NCBI GenBank assembly: GCA_031286245.1
Contig: JAITUO010000172.1
Location: 1-14,687, forward strand
Origin: Coriobacteriales bacterium
Lineage (GTDB): Bacteria; Actinomycetota; Coriobacteriia; Coriobacteriales; UBA8131
Length of the DNA: 14,687 bases
Direction: 5' to 3'
Part shown: positions 6,441 through 13,388 of the stretch, piece after piece
How the letters are laid out: every line of letters begins with the position of its first letter
Numbering within the stretch: position 1 is the first letter of the stretch
Notes under the pieces: generated by a model
Database searches by the model: none
Seen by the model: only the letters and a program-made list of their open reading frames with translations
Told to the model about the DNA's origin: nothing
Made by a program: the position numbers and the translations under genes

Positions 6441-9400
6441 TTAGTTCAACGATTTCCTACCATATCTGCTGACACGACTTGCAAGCATGGCAAATCCTAA
6501 CATCATTAGTACCAGTGCTGACAGAGCCAGCAGAGGACTATCCCCGGTCTTGGGAATGATGACAGGCAAAGGTTCCCAAGCTGCGACCAGAATAATATCA
6601 GCATCGACTGGAGTCACAAAATCGTAAAGCTTGCCATCAAGCAGCCAGCCTTTGAAAATAAAGCCTGCTTTTGCGGGATTTGATGGTTCAGTTGCCAGTG
6701 ACAGATATTCAACGGACTGGTCGTTTACTTTGGAGCCACCAGTGCTATCGAAATTTACTTTGTAGGAGTTGATCTGCCAGATCGCTGTCAGTGTGATGTC
6801 ACCGGTAACTGACGTCGTGAAGTCATACGATGACTCCTCGATCATCCAGCCCATGAAGGTATAACCTGTGCGAGTCGGTTCTATGGGCTCGGTGGCCTGA
6901 TCACCATGATCGACAGGTTGAGAATCCACGCTGGATCCACCGGTGCTATCAAAATTCACCGTATAGGAGTTTAAAACCCAAGCTGCTGTCAGTGTGATGT
7001 CTTCAATAACTTGTGTTGCGAAGTCATATGGCAATCCTTCAAGCGTCCAACCTGCAAAACCGTTACCGACTCGGGTCGGTGAAGTCGGCTCAGAAGCCAG
7101 TGAGCCATGTTCGACTGACTGTGCGACCACATCAGAGCCACCAGCACTATCAAAGCTGACAGTGTAGACGTTAATGGCCCAGTCTGCCAAAAGTATGATA
7201 TTGCCAGTGACAGGTGTAGCGAAGTCATATGGCAACCCACCGAGCGTCCAGTTAATGAAGCCATTGCCGATACGAGTCGGCGATGAAGGTTCTGTGGCCA
7301 GTGAGCCATGCTCGACAGACTGAGAGACTACAGCAGAGCCACCGGCACTATCAAAGCTGACAGTATAGATATTGATGTTCCAGACCGCCGTCAACGTAAT
7401 GTCTCCGGTGATAGGAGTAGCAAAATCATAAGACGTTCCACCAAGTGTCCAACCGGCAAAGCCATAACCTGTGCGGGTTGGCGGAGTAGGCGTGGAAGCC
7501 AGAGAACCATGTTCAATAGACTGGGAAGCCACAGCAGAACCACCGGCGCTGTCAAAGCTGACTGTGTAAATATTGATAGTCCAGGAAGCTGTCAGTGTGA
7601 TACTAGCGGTAACTGGCGTCGAGAAGCTATACGATGCACTACTTAAAGTCCAGCCAATGAAGCTGTAACCGGTACGAGTCGGTGTCGCAGGCTGGGTAGC
7701 CAAAGCACCATGTTCAACTGTCTGCGATGCCACTGCCGAACCACCGGCGCTGTCGAAGCTAACGGTGTAGAGATTGATTGTCCAGGTAGCCGTCAACGTG
7801 ATGCTGCCAGTCACCGGAGTAGCAAAGTTATAAGCAGATCCAGCCAGTGTCCAGCCGGTAAAGCCATACCCGGTGCGGGTCGGCGTAGCAGGCTGAGTAG
7901 CCAAAGCACCATGCTCAACTGTCTGCGATGCCACTGCCGAACCACCGGCGCTGTCGAAGCTGACGGTGTAGAGATTGATTGTCCAAGTAGCTACTAGAGT
8001 GATGTTGCCAGTCACCGGAGTAGCAAAGCTATAGGCAGATCCACTGAGTGTCCAGCCCGAGAAGCCATACCCGGTACGAGTCGGTGCAGCAGGTTGGGTA
8101 GCCAAAGCACCATGCTCGACGGTCTGAGAAGCTACCGCCGAACCACCGGCGCTGTCAAAGCTGACCGTATAGGTGTTGATTGTCCAAGTAGCTACTAGAG
8201 TGATGTTGCCAGTCACCGGAGTAGCGAAGTTATAAGCAGATCCGCTCAGTGTCCAACCAGAGAAACCATATCCGGTGCGGGTCGGTGCAGTAGGTTGAGT
8301 TGCCAGAGCACCATGCTCAACGGTCTGTGGAGCCACAGCCGAACCACCAGCACTGTCGAAGCTGACAGTGTAGGTGTTGATTGTCCAGGTAGCTACAAGC
8401 GTGATGCTGCCAGTAACAGGCGTAGCAAAGTTGTAAGCAGATCCAGCCAGTGTCCAGCCAGAGAAGCCATACCCGGTACGAGTCGGCGCAGTAGGTTGGG
8501 TAGCCAAAGCACCATGCTCGACTGTCTGGGAGGCCACTGCTGAACCACCGGCACTGTCGAAGCTGACGGTGTAGGTGTTGATTGTCCAAGTAGCTACTAA
8601 AGTGATGCTGCCAGTAACAGGCGTAGCAAAGCTGTAGGCAGCTCCACTCAGTGTCCAACCAGAGAAGCCATACCCAGTACGAGTCGGTGCAGTAGGCTGA
8701 GTAGCCAACGCACCATGCTCAACTGTCTGCGAGGCCACCGCTGAACCACCGGCACTGTCGAAACTGACAGTGTAAGTATTGATTCCCCAGGTAGCAATCA
8801 GCGTGATATTGCCAGTTACTGGCGTCGAGAAGTTGTAAGCAACCCCAGCCAGTGTCCAACCTGTAAAGCCATACCCGGTACGGGTCGGCGGAGTAGGCGT
8901 TGAAGCCAAAGCACCATGCTCGACTGTCTGCGATGCCACTGCCGAACCACCGGCGCTGTCGAAGCTGACGGTATAGGTATTAATAGTCCAAGTCGCTGTC
9001 AGCGTGAAACTGCTGGTTACCGGAGTAGTAAAGACATAAGGCACTCCACTAAGTCTCCAACCTGCAAAGCTATAGCCAGTACGGGTCGGCGGAGTCGGTT
9101 GGGTAGCTAAAGCGCCATGCTCAACAGTCTGCGAGGCTACTGCCGAACCACCGGCACTGTCAAAGTTGACGGTATAGGTATTAATATTCCAAGCCGCAAC
9201 CAATGTGATATCACCAGTGACTGGTGAGGCGAAGTTGTAAGGCACTCCATTAAGCCTCCAACCTGCAAAACTGTAACCGGTGCGGGTCGGTGGAGTCGGC
9301 TCTGTTGCCAGTGATCCTTCCTCGACAGACTGTGAAGGCACAGCCGAACCGCCAGCACTGTTGAAGCTGACAGTGTAGATTTCGGGGTCGATAATGATAT

Positions 9401-10733
9401 CGTCCGGCTCACCAAGACTGACACGATAGGCAAAGGCCCGGGTTTCTCCACTTAATAATGAACTTGGTGTGTAGCGGAAGAAGACTGCGGAGTCCACTCC
9501 CGTTACCAAAACATCACCAACATTATGTGGGACATCACGGCTTTTGATGATGTTAAGGTTCGAGCCAAATACTGCAGTGATTTTACCCCAAGAGTCTATT
9601 GCAGCCGCCCAGTTGCCGGCTGCATAATCGTAAGGCCCACCAGCGGACTCAGCAACAATCGGGAAGTAAACTCTGGCAAAGCCATTACTTTTATCGATAT
9701 ACATGCCATTGTTAGTGCCTGCCGAGTAGACGGGGACATAATCTTCTCCCTCTAATTCGGTATCAATCATGAAAACAGCACCAACACTGATGTTGGAAGC
9801 ACCCAAGTTTGTGATTTGCCAATCGTATTGGACTGTGCCTTTATAGTTAGGCGTCATGGTCACTCTTACATCGAGATTTAAACCACTGCCTGTATATTTT
9901 CCTTGTAGCAATAAGGCTGTATAACCAGGTGAAACCTGCTTCATCCAAACGGATTCGATCTCAGAAATTCCGATATCGTGATACATAAATGTGGAACCGT
10001 TATAAACAAGCACGTAGAATTTGCTGGTAGACATGGAGTTTCTGATATATCCGTAGGTAATGTCGGCAGTTCTCTGTCCGTCGTTATACCGAATATAATA
10101 GGATGCGGAGTACAACCTTGGATATGATCCCCCGGCACAACCTAACCAGCCTGTTAGGTTGTTATTAATGGTGATCGCAAAAGATGACATTTGCAAGGAG
10201 TATGTGCCTGTATAACGGATCCAACCTTCGTCGCTTAAATCAAGTGGAGTGATGCCTTCTGTTGCAGGCTCCAAGTCTTCTGGAGAAGCCAGTGGGAGCA
10301 ACGATGCATCAGCCGGCTCGTCTGACGTTAGGTTGGTCTGGTTGGATTTGTCTTGGTTGCCAGCAGACGATACGGCATCAGCAATCGTCTTGCCAGCTTC
10401 TCCCAGCAAGTCATCCGCCGAAACATCACCTGTAGTGGCAGAGTCATCAGAGGAATCATCTGAAAGCAACCCATCAGGATCAGATTGGTCTGGATTCGCT
10501 TCGCCCAGGTTCGCTTCGCCTGGGTTCGATTGGTCTGGGTTCGATTGGTCTAAGCCATTCTGATCAGACTGATCATCGACAACCTGCTCGATGATTTGAT
10601 CACCTTCTGGTTGTAGATCACCATCCGAAGAAGCTAATACGATCGTCGGTAGGATTGCTAACATGAGTGCAGTCGCTGTGAGCATACATGTAATAATCCT
10701 CTTGCGTTTGGGGAAAACAGGTTTCCTCTTCAC
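6441..10733 (-). CDS. Large sortase-anchored surface protein with fourteen InlB-B type repeats
   Basis: This 1430-residue surface protein starts at a GTG (10731-10733) after an AGAGGAG site. Residues 1-35 form a signal peptide (basic MKRK start, hydrophobic core, cleavage near VLAS). Residues about 36-160 are a low-complexity Asp/Ser/Asn/Gln-rich stalk with short DQSNP/GEANP repeats that the smaller paralogue lacks. Residues about 163-450 match the unrecognised N-terminal domain of that paralogue (PLDLSDEGW, NLTGWLGC, VPVYSAGTN, ESAGGPYDYAAGNWA). Residues 453-1390 are fourteen 67-residue InlB-B / Listeria-Bacteroides repeats; the central ones are almost identical and the edge ones diverged. 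The C-terminus has IPKTGD (motif at 1393-1397), a hydrophobic segment and a basic tail. This is a slightly unusual sorting signal compared with LPETG in its neighbour. It is likely an adhesin or host-contact protein. Repeat number may vary between strains. Confidence 0.88.
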   Translation of the reverse strand: MKRKPVFPKRKRIITCMLTATALMLAILPTIVLASSDGDLQPEGDQIIEQVVDDQSDQNGLDQSNPDQSNPGEANLGEANPDQSDPDGLLSDDSSDDSATTGDVSADDLLGEAGKTIADAVSSAGNQDKSNQTNLTSDEPADASLLPLASPEDLEPATEGITPLDLSDEGWIRYTGTYSLQMSSFAITINNNLTGWLGCAGGSYPRLYSASYYIRYNDGQRTADITYGYIRNSMSTSKFYVLVYNGSTFMYHDIGISEIESVWMKQVSPGYTALLLQGKYTGSGLNLDVRVTMTPNYKGTVQYDWQITNLGASNISVGAVFMIDTELEGEDYVPVYSAGTNNGMYIDKSNGFARVYFPIVAESAGGPYDYAAGNWAAAIDSWGKITAVFGSNLNIIKSRDVPHNVGDVLVTGVDSAVFFRYTPSSLLSGETRAFAYRVSLGEPDDIIIDPEIYTVSFNSAGGSAVPSQSVEEGSLATEPTPPTRTGYSFAGWRLNGVPYNFASPVTGDITLVAAWNINTYTVNFDSAGGSAVASQTVEHGALATQPTPPTRTGYSFAGWRLSGVPYVFTTPVTSSFTLTATWTINTYTVSFDSAGGSAVASQTVEHGALASTPTPPTRTGYGFTGWTLAGVAYNFSTPVTGNITLIATWGINTYTVSFDSAGGSAVASQTVEHGALATQPTAPTRTGYGFSGWTLSGAAYSFATPVTGSITLVATWTINTYTVSFDSAGGSAVASQTVEHGALATQPTAPTRTGYGFSGWTLAGSAYNFATPVTGSITLVATWTINTYTVSFDSAGGSAVAPQTVEHGALATQPTAPTRTGYGFSGWTLSGSAYNFATPVTGNITLVATWTINTYTVSFDSAGGSAVASQTVEHGALATQPAAPTRTGYGFSGWTLSGSAYSFATPVTGNITLVATWTINLYTVSFDSAGGSAVASQTVEHGALATQPATPTRTGYGFTGWTLAGSAYNFATPVTGSITLTATWTINLYTVSFDSAGGSAVASQTVEHGALATQPATPTRTGYSFIGWTLSSASYSFSTPVTASITLTASWTINIYTVSFDSAGGSAVASQSIEHGSLASTPTPPTRTGYGFAGWTLGGTSYDFATPITGDITLTAVWNINIYTVSFDSAGGSAVVSQSVEHGSLATEPSSPTRIGNGFINWTLGGLPYDFATPVTGNIILLADWAINVYTVSFDSAGGSDVVAQSVEHGSLASEPTSPTRVGNGFAGWTLEGLPYDFATQVIEDITLTAAWVLNSYTVNFDSTGGSSVDSQPVDHGDQATEPIEPTRTGYTFMGWMIEESSYDFTTSVTGDITLTAIWQINSYKVNFDSTGGSKVNDQSVEYLSLATEPSNPAKAGFIFKGWLLDGKLYDFVTPVDADIILVAAWEPLPVIIPKTGDSPLLALSALVLMMLGFAMLASRVSRYGRKSLN
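6564..9377 (-). repeat. Array of fourteen 201-bp coding repeats
   Basis: Fourteen in-frame units of 201 bp run from 9377 down to about 6564. The middle units are strongly homogenised: for example, the stretches beginning at 7708 and 7909 differ at only about three of 85 bases. The first and last units differ much more. This is the pattern left by unequal crossing-over or gene conversion. The repeats also create many long spurious plus-strand reading frames, which are not annotated here. Confidence 0.9.
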
Positions 10734-10840
10734 TGTGGTTCTCCTCTCACACTATTCTTGTTCAGCCAGATTTGTGCGCTTTTGGCCTGTTGGTTGTCGC
10801 ACGCCATGCCACTCCCAATGGCATCTGGCTCCACCTCTAA

Positions 10841-10872
10841 AGCATCATGCTCCTCCTCAAAAGCATCATGCT
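10841..10872. promoter_or_regulatory. Paired 11-bp palindromes upstream of the large surface protein
   Basis: AGCATCATGCT occurs at 10841-10851 and again at 10862-10872, exactly 21 bp (two helical turns) apart, within a 21-base tandem repeat at 10829-10870. The second site extends to a 13-bp palindrome. Each is too tight to form an RNA hairpin but suits a dimeric DNA-binding protein. The sites lie about 110-140 bases before the GTG start, where an operator is plausible. No regulator gene is adjacent. Confidence 0.4.
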
Positions 10873-10879
10873 TATCCTC

Positions 10880-10896
10880 ATGACCTTCTAGGTCAT
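10880..10896. promoter_or_regulatory. 17-base palindrome ATGACCT-N3-AGGTCAT
   Basis: A perfect seven-base inverted repeat around TCT sits seven bases beyond the paired palindromes, in the upstream region of the large surface protein. It could be a second operator or, in RNA, a short leader hairpin. On the minus strand a GATAAT sequence next to it may be a -10 box, but no matching -35 box was found. Confidence 0.35.
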
Positions 10897-10964
10897 ATTA
10901 TCCAGATCATACAAGCACCTTTCTGTAAGAGCTTTTTTCTTTCCTTGTAATGGCTGTGTAAAGA

Positions 10965-11022
10965 CCCATTTGCGTAGTGGCCCATTTGCGTAGTGACCCA
11001 TTTGCGTAGTAGCCCATTTGCG
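10965..11022. repeat. 16-base tandem repeat, 3.6 copies
   Basis: CCCATTTGCGTAGT is repeated at 10965, 10981, 10997 and 11013 with an exact 16-base period; the last two bases of each unit vary and the fourth copy is cut after CCCATTTGCG. It is non-coding. Minus-strand frames through it give a repetitive, implausible peptide. Confidence 0.85.
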
Positions 11023-11369
11023 GCTCGCATTTGTATACCCTGCAGCATCCGCGTGTGGGGTACGAAAAGGGATAACATTATTTATAAATTCACTGATTGT
11101 GCTAGGTATTAGCGTGAAGAATATCTCTGACTGCTTAACTACATCCGGTCCCAATAATGCATGTGCCATCTCGAGCATCTACTCCCTATTCCGTCCTTGC
11201 TGTTTAGATAGACCCCTCTCTGAAGTCTCTCGATGTGAGTATACTCTAAATTCAAGTCTAGTTTCCCAGGTTTTATACTCTTTTTGTTTCTATTGTTGCC
11301 TGTTAGGCAGTATATGGAGGGAGTGCAAGTGTGAAGCCTGGATCACCCACACTTTGATGCGCATTTTTA

Positions 11370-11392
11370 TGGGGAGAAAACCAGGGTCAAAA
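11370..11392 (+). repeat. Dispersed copy of the 29-base repeat core
   Basis: TGGGGAGAAAACCAGGGTCA and the next three bases resemble the core of the tandem units at 1113-1199 and, more closely, the minus-strand copy at 1841-1863 (TGTGGAGAAAACCAGGTCCA). Copies on both sides of the hipBA/adhesin block suggest a small interspersed family. Confidence 0.5.
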
Positions 11393-11402
11393 GAAGCCGG
11401 GG

Positions 11403-11520
11403 CATGCCACCACATACTGACACAAGCCACCACATGCCGACACATGTTTCAGCCAGCCAGTACAAGCGCCACCACATGCCCGACACCAGCCGACACATGT
11501 CTCAGCCAGCTACCACATGG
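11403..11520. repeat. Degenerate ACCACATG/GACACATG repeat tract
   Basis: Four CCACCACAT- or ACCACATG-type segments alternate with GACACATG and CAGCCAGC segments over about 120 bases. Two longer stretches, starting near 11427 and 11470, share the order GCCACCACATGCC, GCCGACACATGT, CTCAGCCAG in imperfect form. The tract is C/A-rich and strand-asymmetric, directly before the second structured repeat element. No coding role seen. Confidence 0.5.
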
Positions 11521-11524
11521 CTTG

Positions 11525-11672
11525 TCCATACAAAAAGTGGTTTTATGGCACAAATTTTCGGTTGAGGGGCGCTTTTCGGTATCTATAAAGCTGATATTAG
11601 TTTAAACATGGCCATATTCGACTAAATGTGTCGAATATATGCCCCTCAACCGCAATTTTGTGCCATAAAACC
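11525..11672 (+). repeat. Structured repeat element, copy B
   Basis: This is the second copy of the element at 1545-1690, in the same orientation. The arms 11539-11570 and 11641-11672 pair at 30 of 32 positions. It retains the TCCATACAAAA flank, the GCTTTTCGGTA segment and the TTCGAC-TAAATGT-GTCGAA hairpin next to the right arm, while the centre of about 33 bases is unrelated to copy A. Compensatory differences in the outer stem between the copies favour a conserved fold. Confidence 0.8.
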
Positions 11673-11756
11673 GTCTAATGCTTGTTCGAGCATGGTTTAG
11701 CGGCTGCTGACCGTTTGGCCAAAAATCACCACGCGTGCCACAATAATGCGAAAATA

Positions 11757-11876
11757 TAGTACAAAATCGCGTTCACGTACGATCATGAGCTGGAATCAGG
11801 GTCATAAAGTCCTTGAAAAGGCTAGATTCGATAGAAATCAACGAGACAAATCGTATGTGAACGCGATTTCGTACTA
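11757..11876. repeat. Long hairpin element, 27-bp near-perfect inverted repeat
   Basis: Bases 11757-11783 and 11850-11876 are inverted repeats with two G-T type mismatches (inner arm ATCGCGTTCACGTACGAT on the plus strand). The loop of about 66 bases has no obvious similarity to the other hairpin elements. There is no T-rich tail, so it is not a typical terminator. It is probably another non-autonomous intergenic repeat. Confidence 0.7.
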
Positions 11877-12007
11877 ATTTATGATGATTCTGTGGCAAGG
11901 GAGCTTGAATACACGCAACACGCTTCGACTAGCCACCCTCGACTCGCTTCGACTAAGCTCGACCAACTATGCTGTCTCAGCCTCTCGTATGACTATATAA
12001 ATTAGAG

Positions 12008-12030
12008 CTTGACTGCCAATGGCAGTCAAG
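12008..12030. promoter_or_regulatory. 23-base palindrome upstream of the membrane protein
   Basis: CTTGACTGCCA and its exact complement flank a single A. This perfect 11+1+11 palindrome lies about 230 bases before the preferred start of the membrane protein. It may be an operator or a relic of a repeat element. Without a loop it cannot form a simple full-length RNA hairpin, though partial hairpins are possible. Confidence 0.35.
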
Positions 12031-12256
12031 CGCAATTTGAAGTGTGTAGCAGAGGTGCGATCGGTCTACGTCTGTTTACGCCTAATGCATCCCTGATGCA
12101 TCCAATTCATGAAGCCTCCCCCACCTCTAGCAGACCATCAGTGTTTGCTTATGGATACCAATGATAGTGCTATCATATTCCGCTGTAACAGCTTTATTAG
12201 CCAGGGATTTCCGAGGCCCCTGGCGAATAGACGCTTCTACTGAGAGAGGTCGCAAA

Positions 12257-13252
12257 ATGAGGGTCACCAGGGTCATCAGAGTCATTGTGGATATTGTGAT
12301 GACAGGATTGTTAATCCCTTTGGTTTTAGCTTCGTTTACCAGCTTTGCTTTCCATGAGGTAATAGCGATTTCATTCTGTCTGGTAGCTTTGTTGCATATC
12401 GGCTTGAACATCAAGACATTCATCGGCATAACAAGACGCCTGTTCACCAGCGCTTTCACGAAAAAACCGGTCACTGCTAAAAGAATCGTGTCTTATATAA
12501 TAGATATCCTCCTCCTGATCGTGATCATCACACTCGCCGTCACCGGATTAATCAACTCCAAAGTAGTCATCCCAACTGATAACTTCAGTCGGCCATTGGC
12601 AACCTTCCATATGTGGACGGCTTTTACGATGGCCGGCCTGGTGCTCATCCACTTCATATTCCACTTCAAATACTTCACTGCTATAGCCAAAAAGACTGTC
12701 ACTGACCTCAAAAAACCAATAGCCCAGGTAGCTTTCGGGAGTGCCTTGGCGATCATCATCGCCTTGGGAACCGCCAATTTCTTCCTCATCACGATGTTTG
12801 AAAAAAGACAGGAAGAACTGGTCATGGGCCTGCTTGACGATGACCTGGTTGAAGAATATTTCACTGAACCAGAAGTTGCGCCATTCGAAACCGGGGCTGA
12901 ACTGTCCGAATACCTCACCTCCCAGGTCAGCAAGAATCCCAACTGGGAGAGGATCATCATTCCGCCGCCCGAATCGATGGAGCTGCCGAAAAACCTCAAA
13001 GACTACATGACCACTCTGAAATGCGGAATCTGTGGTCTGGAATGCGACCTCTCGTATCCTCTGTGCGGAGCAGCTTCGAAACTGATCGAGCTAGCCCGAG
13101 ACACATATCTGGATAAGTACGGGTTCGACGCGCCGAGTACTACTGATCAGGAGGAGAAAACCGCGGAGTCGAATACTGAAGATCTGGTGGAACCTGTTGA
13201 TGTAACCAAAACCACAAACCTGCTGGATCTGCTGGACGAGCTGTTCAAATAA
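12257..13252 (+). CDS. Cytochrome b561-like (DUF4405-type) membrane protein with C-terminal four-cysteine motif
   Basis: This is a predicted integral membrane protein of 331 residues. I chose the ATG at 12257 because AGAGAGGT lies six bases before it and the next residues begin a membrane helix; the in-frame ATG at 12161 would add 32 unlikely residues. Five helices are visible, at about 8-28, 34-52, 78-99, 118-138 and 157-180. The first four form two similar pairs, each with FH at the start of the second helix and a further histidine 14 residues later (H33/H47 and H118/H132). This is the arrangement expected for haem ligation in small b-type cytochromes such as DUF4405 proteins. After helix five, an acidic, probably extracytoplasmic or cytoplasmic tail contains C256, C259, C263 and C270 (CX2CX3CX6C), which could bind a metal or iron-sulfur centre. 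An electron-transfer role is inferred. It ends at a strong terminator shared with the convergent methyltransferase operon. Confidence 0.75.
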   Translation: MRVTRVIRVIVDIVMTGLLIPLVLASFTSFAFHEVIAISFCLVALLHIGLNIKTFIGITRRLFTSAFTKKPVTAKRIVSYIIDILLLIVIITLAVTGLINSKVVIPTDNFSRPLATFHMWTAFTMAGLVLIHFIFHFKYFTAIAKKTVTDLKKPIAQVAFGSALAIIIALGTANFFLITMFEKRQEELVMGLLDDDLVEEYFTEPEVAPFETGAELSEYLTSQVSKNPNWERIIIPPPESMELPKNLKDYMTTLKCGICGLECDLSYPLCGAASKLIELARDTYLDKYGFDAPSTTDQEEKTAESNTEDLVEPVDVTKTTNLLDLLDELFK

Positions 13253-13277
13253 AACTCCAGGCTCTTCTAATTAAAGC

Positions 13278-13311
13278 AGATGGCTTGTCAACCCCCGTTG
13301 ACAAGCCATCT
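13278..13311. terminator. Bidirectional Rho-independent terminator
   Basis: A perfect 15-bp stem starting AGATGGCTTGTCAAC closes a four-base loop between the convergent membrane protein and corrinoid operon genes. It is followed by TTTGT on the plus strand and GCTTTAATT on the minus strand. It lies 25 bases after the membrane protein stop and 77 bases after the corrinoid protein stop. Confidence 0.85.
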
Positions 13312-13388
13312 TTGTAGCATAAAACCTCTCTGTTGCTCGCTTCACATTTCTAACTCTAAGCTACCCCTGCACCCATAACTCTCCACTC

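Larger units (their letters stand above)
10734..12256. other. Repeat-rich spacer of about 1.5 kb without a convincing gene
   Basis: No reading frame here has both a plausible start and protein-like composition. The longest (11018-11605, plus) runs through tandem and inverted repeats and is Cys/Ser/Thr-rich without recognisable domains. The stretch contains paired palindromes (10841-10872), a 17-base palindrome (10880-10896), a 16-base tandem repeat (10965-11022), a degenerate ACCACATG-rich repeat (11403-11520), two long hairpin elements (11525-11672 and 11757-11876) and a 23-base palindrome (12008-12030). The part nearest 10733 should hold the promoter and leader of the large surface protein. 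The part nearest 12256 should hold the promoter of the membrane protein. Confidence 0.6.

Noticed and set aside
7308..9110. Several 60-110 codon plus-strand frames with similar peptides
   Set aside because: They are antisense to the repeat array of the large surface protein and resemble each other only because the DNA repeats.
10888..11178. 96-codon minus-strand frame
   Set aside because: Part of it is the translated 16-base tandem repeat; the remaining peptide shows no recognisable family and could not be supported as a transposase remnant.
11018..11605. 195-codon plus-strand reading frame in the long spacer
   Set aside because: It runs through the 16-base tandem repeat, the ACCACATG tract and one arm of the structured element. 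It has biased Cys/Ser/Thr composition, no domain and no clear ribosome-binding site.
12161..12256. Upstream ATG extending the membrane protein by 32 residues
   Set aside because: The ATG at 12257 has a well-spaced ribosome-binding site and opens directly into the first helix; the extension is not membrane- or signal-like.
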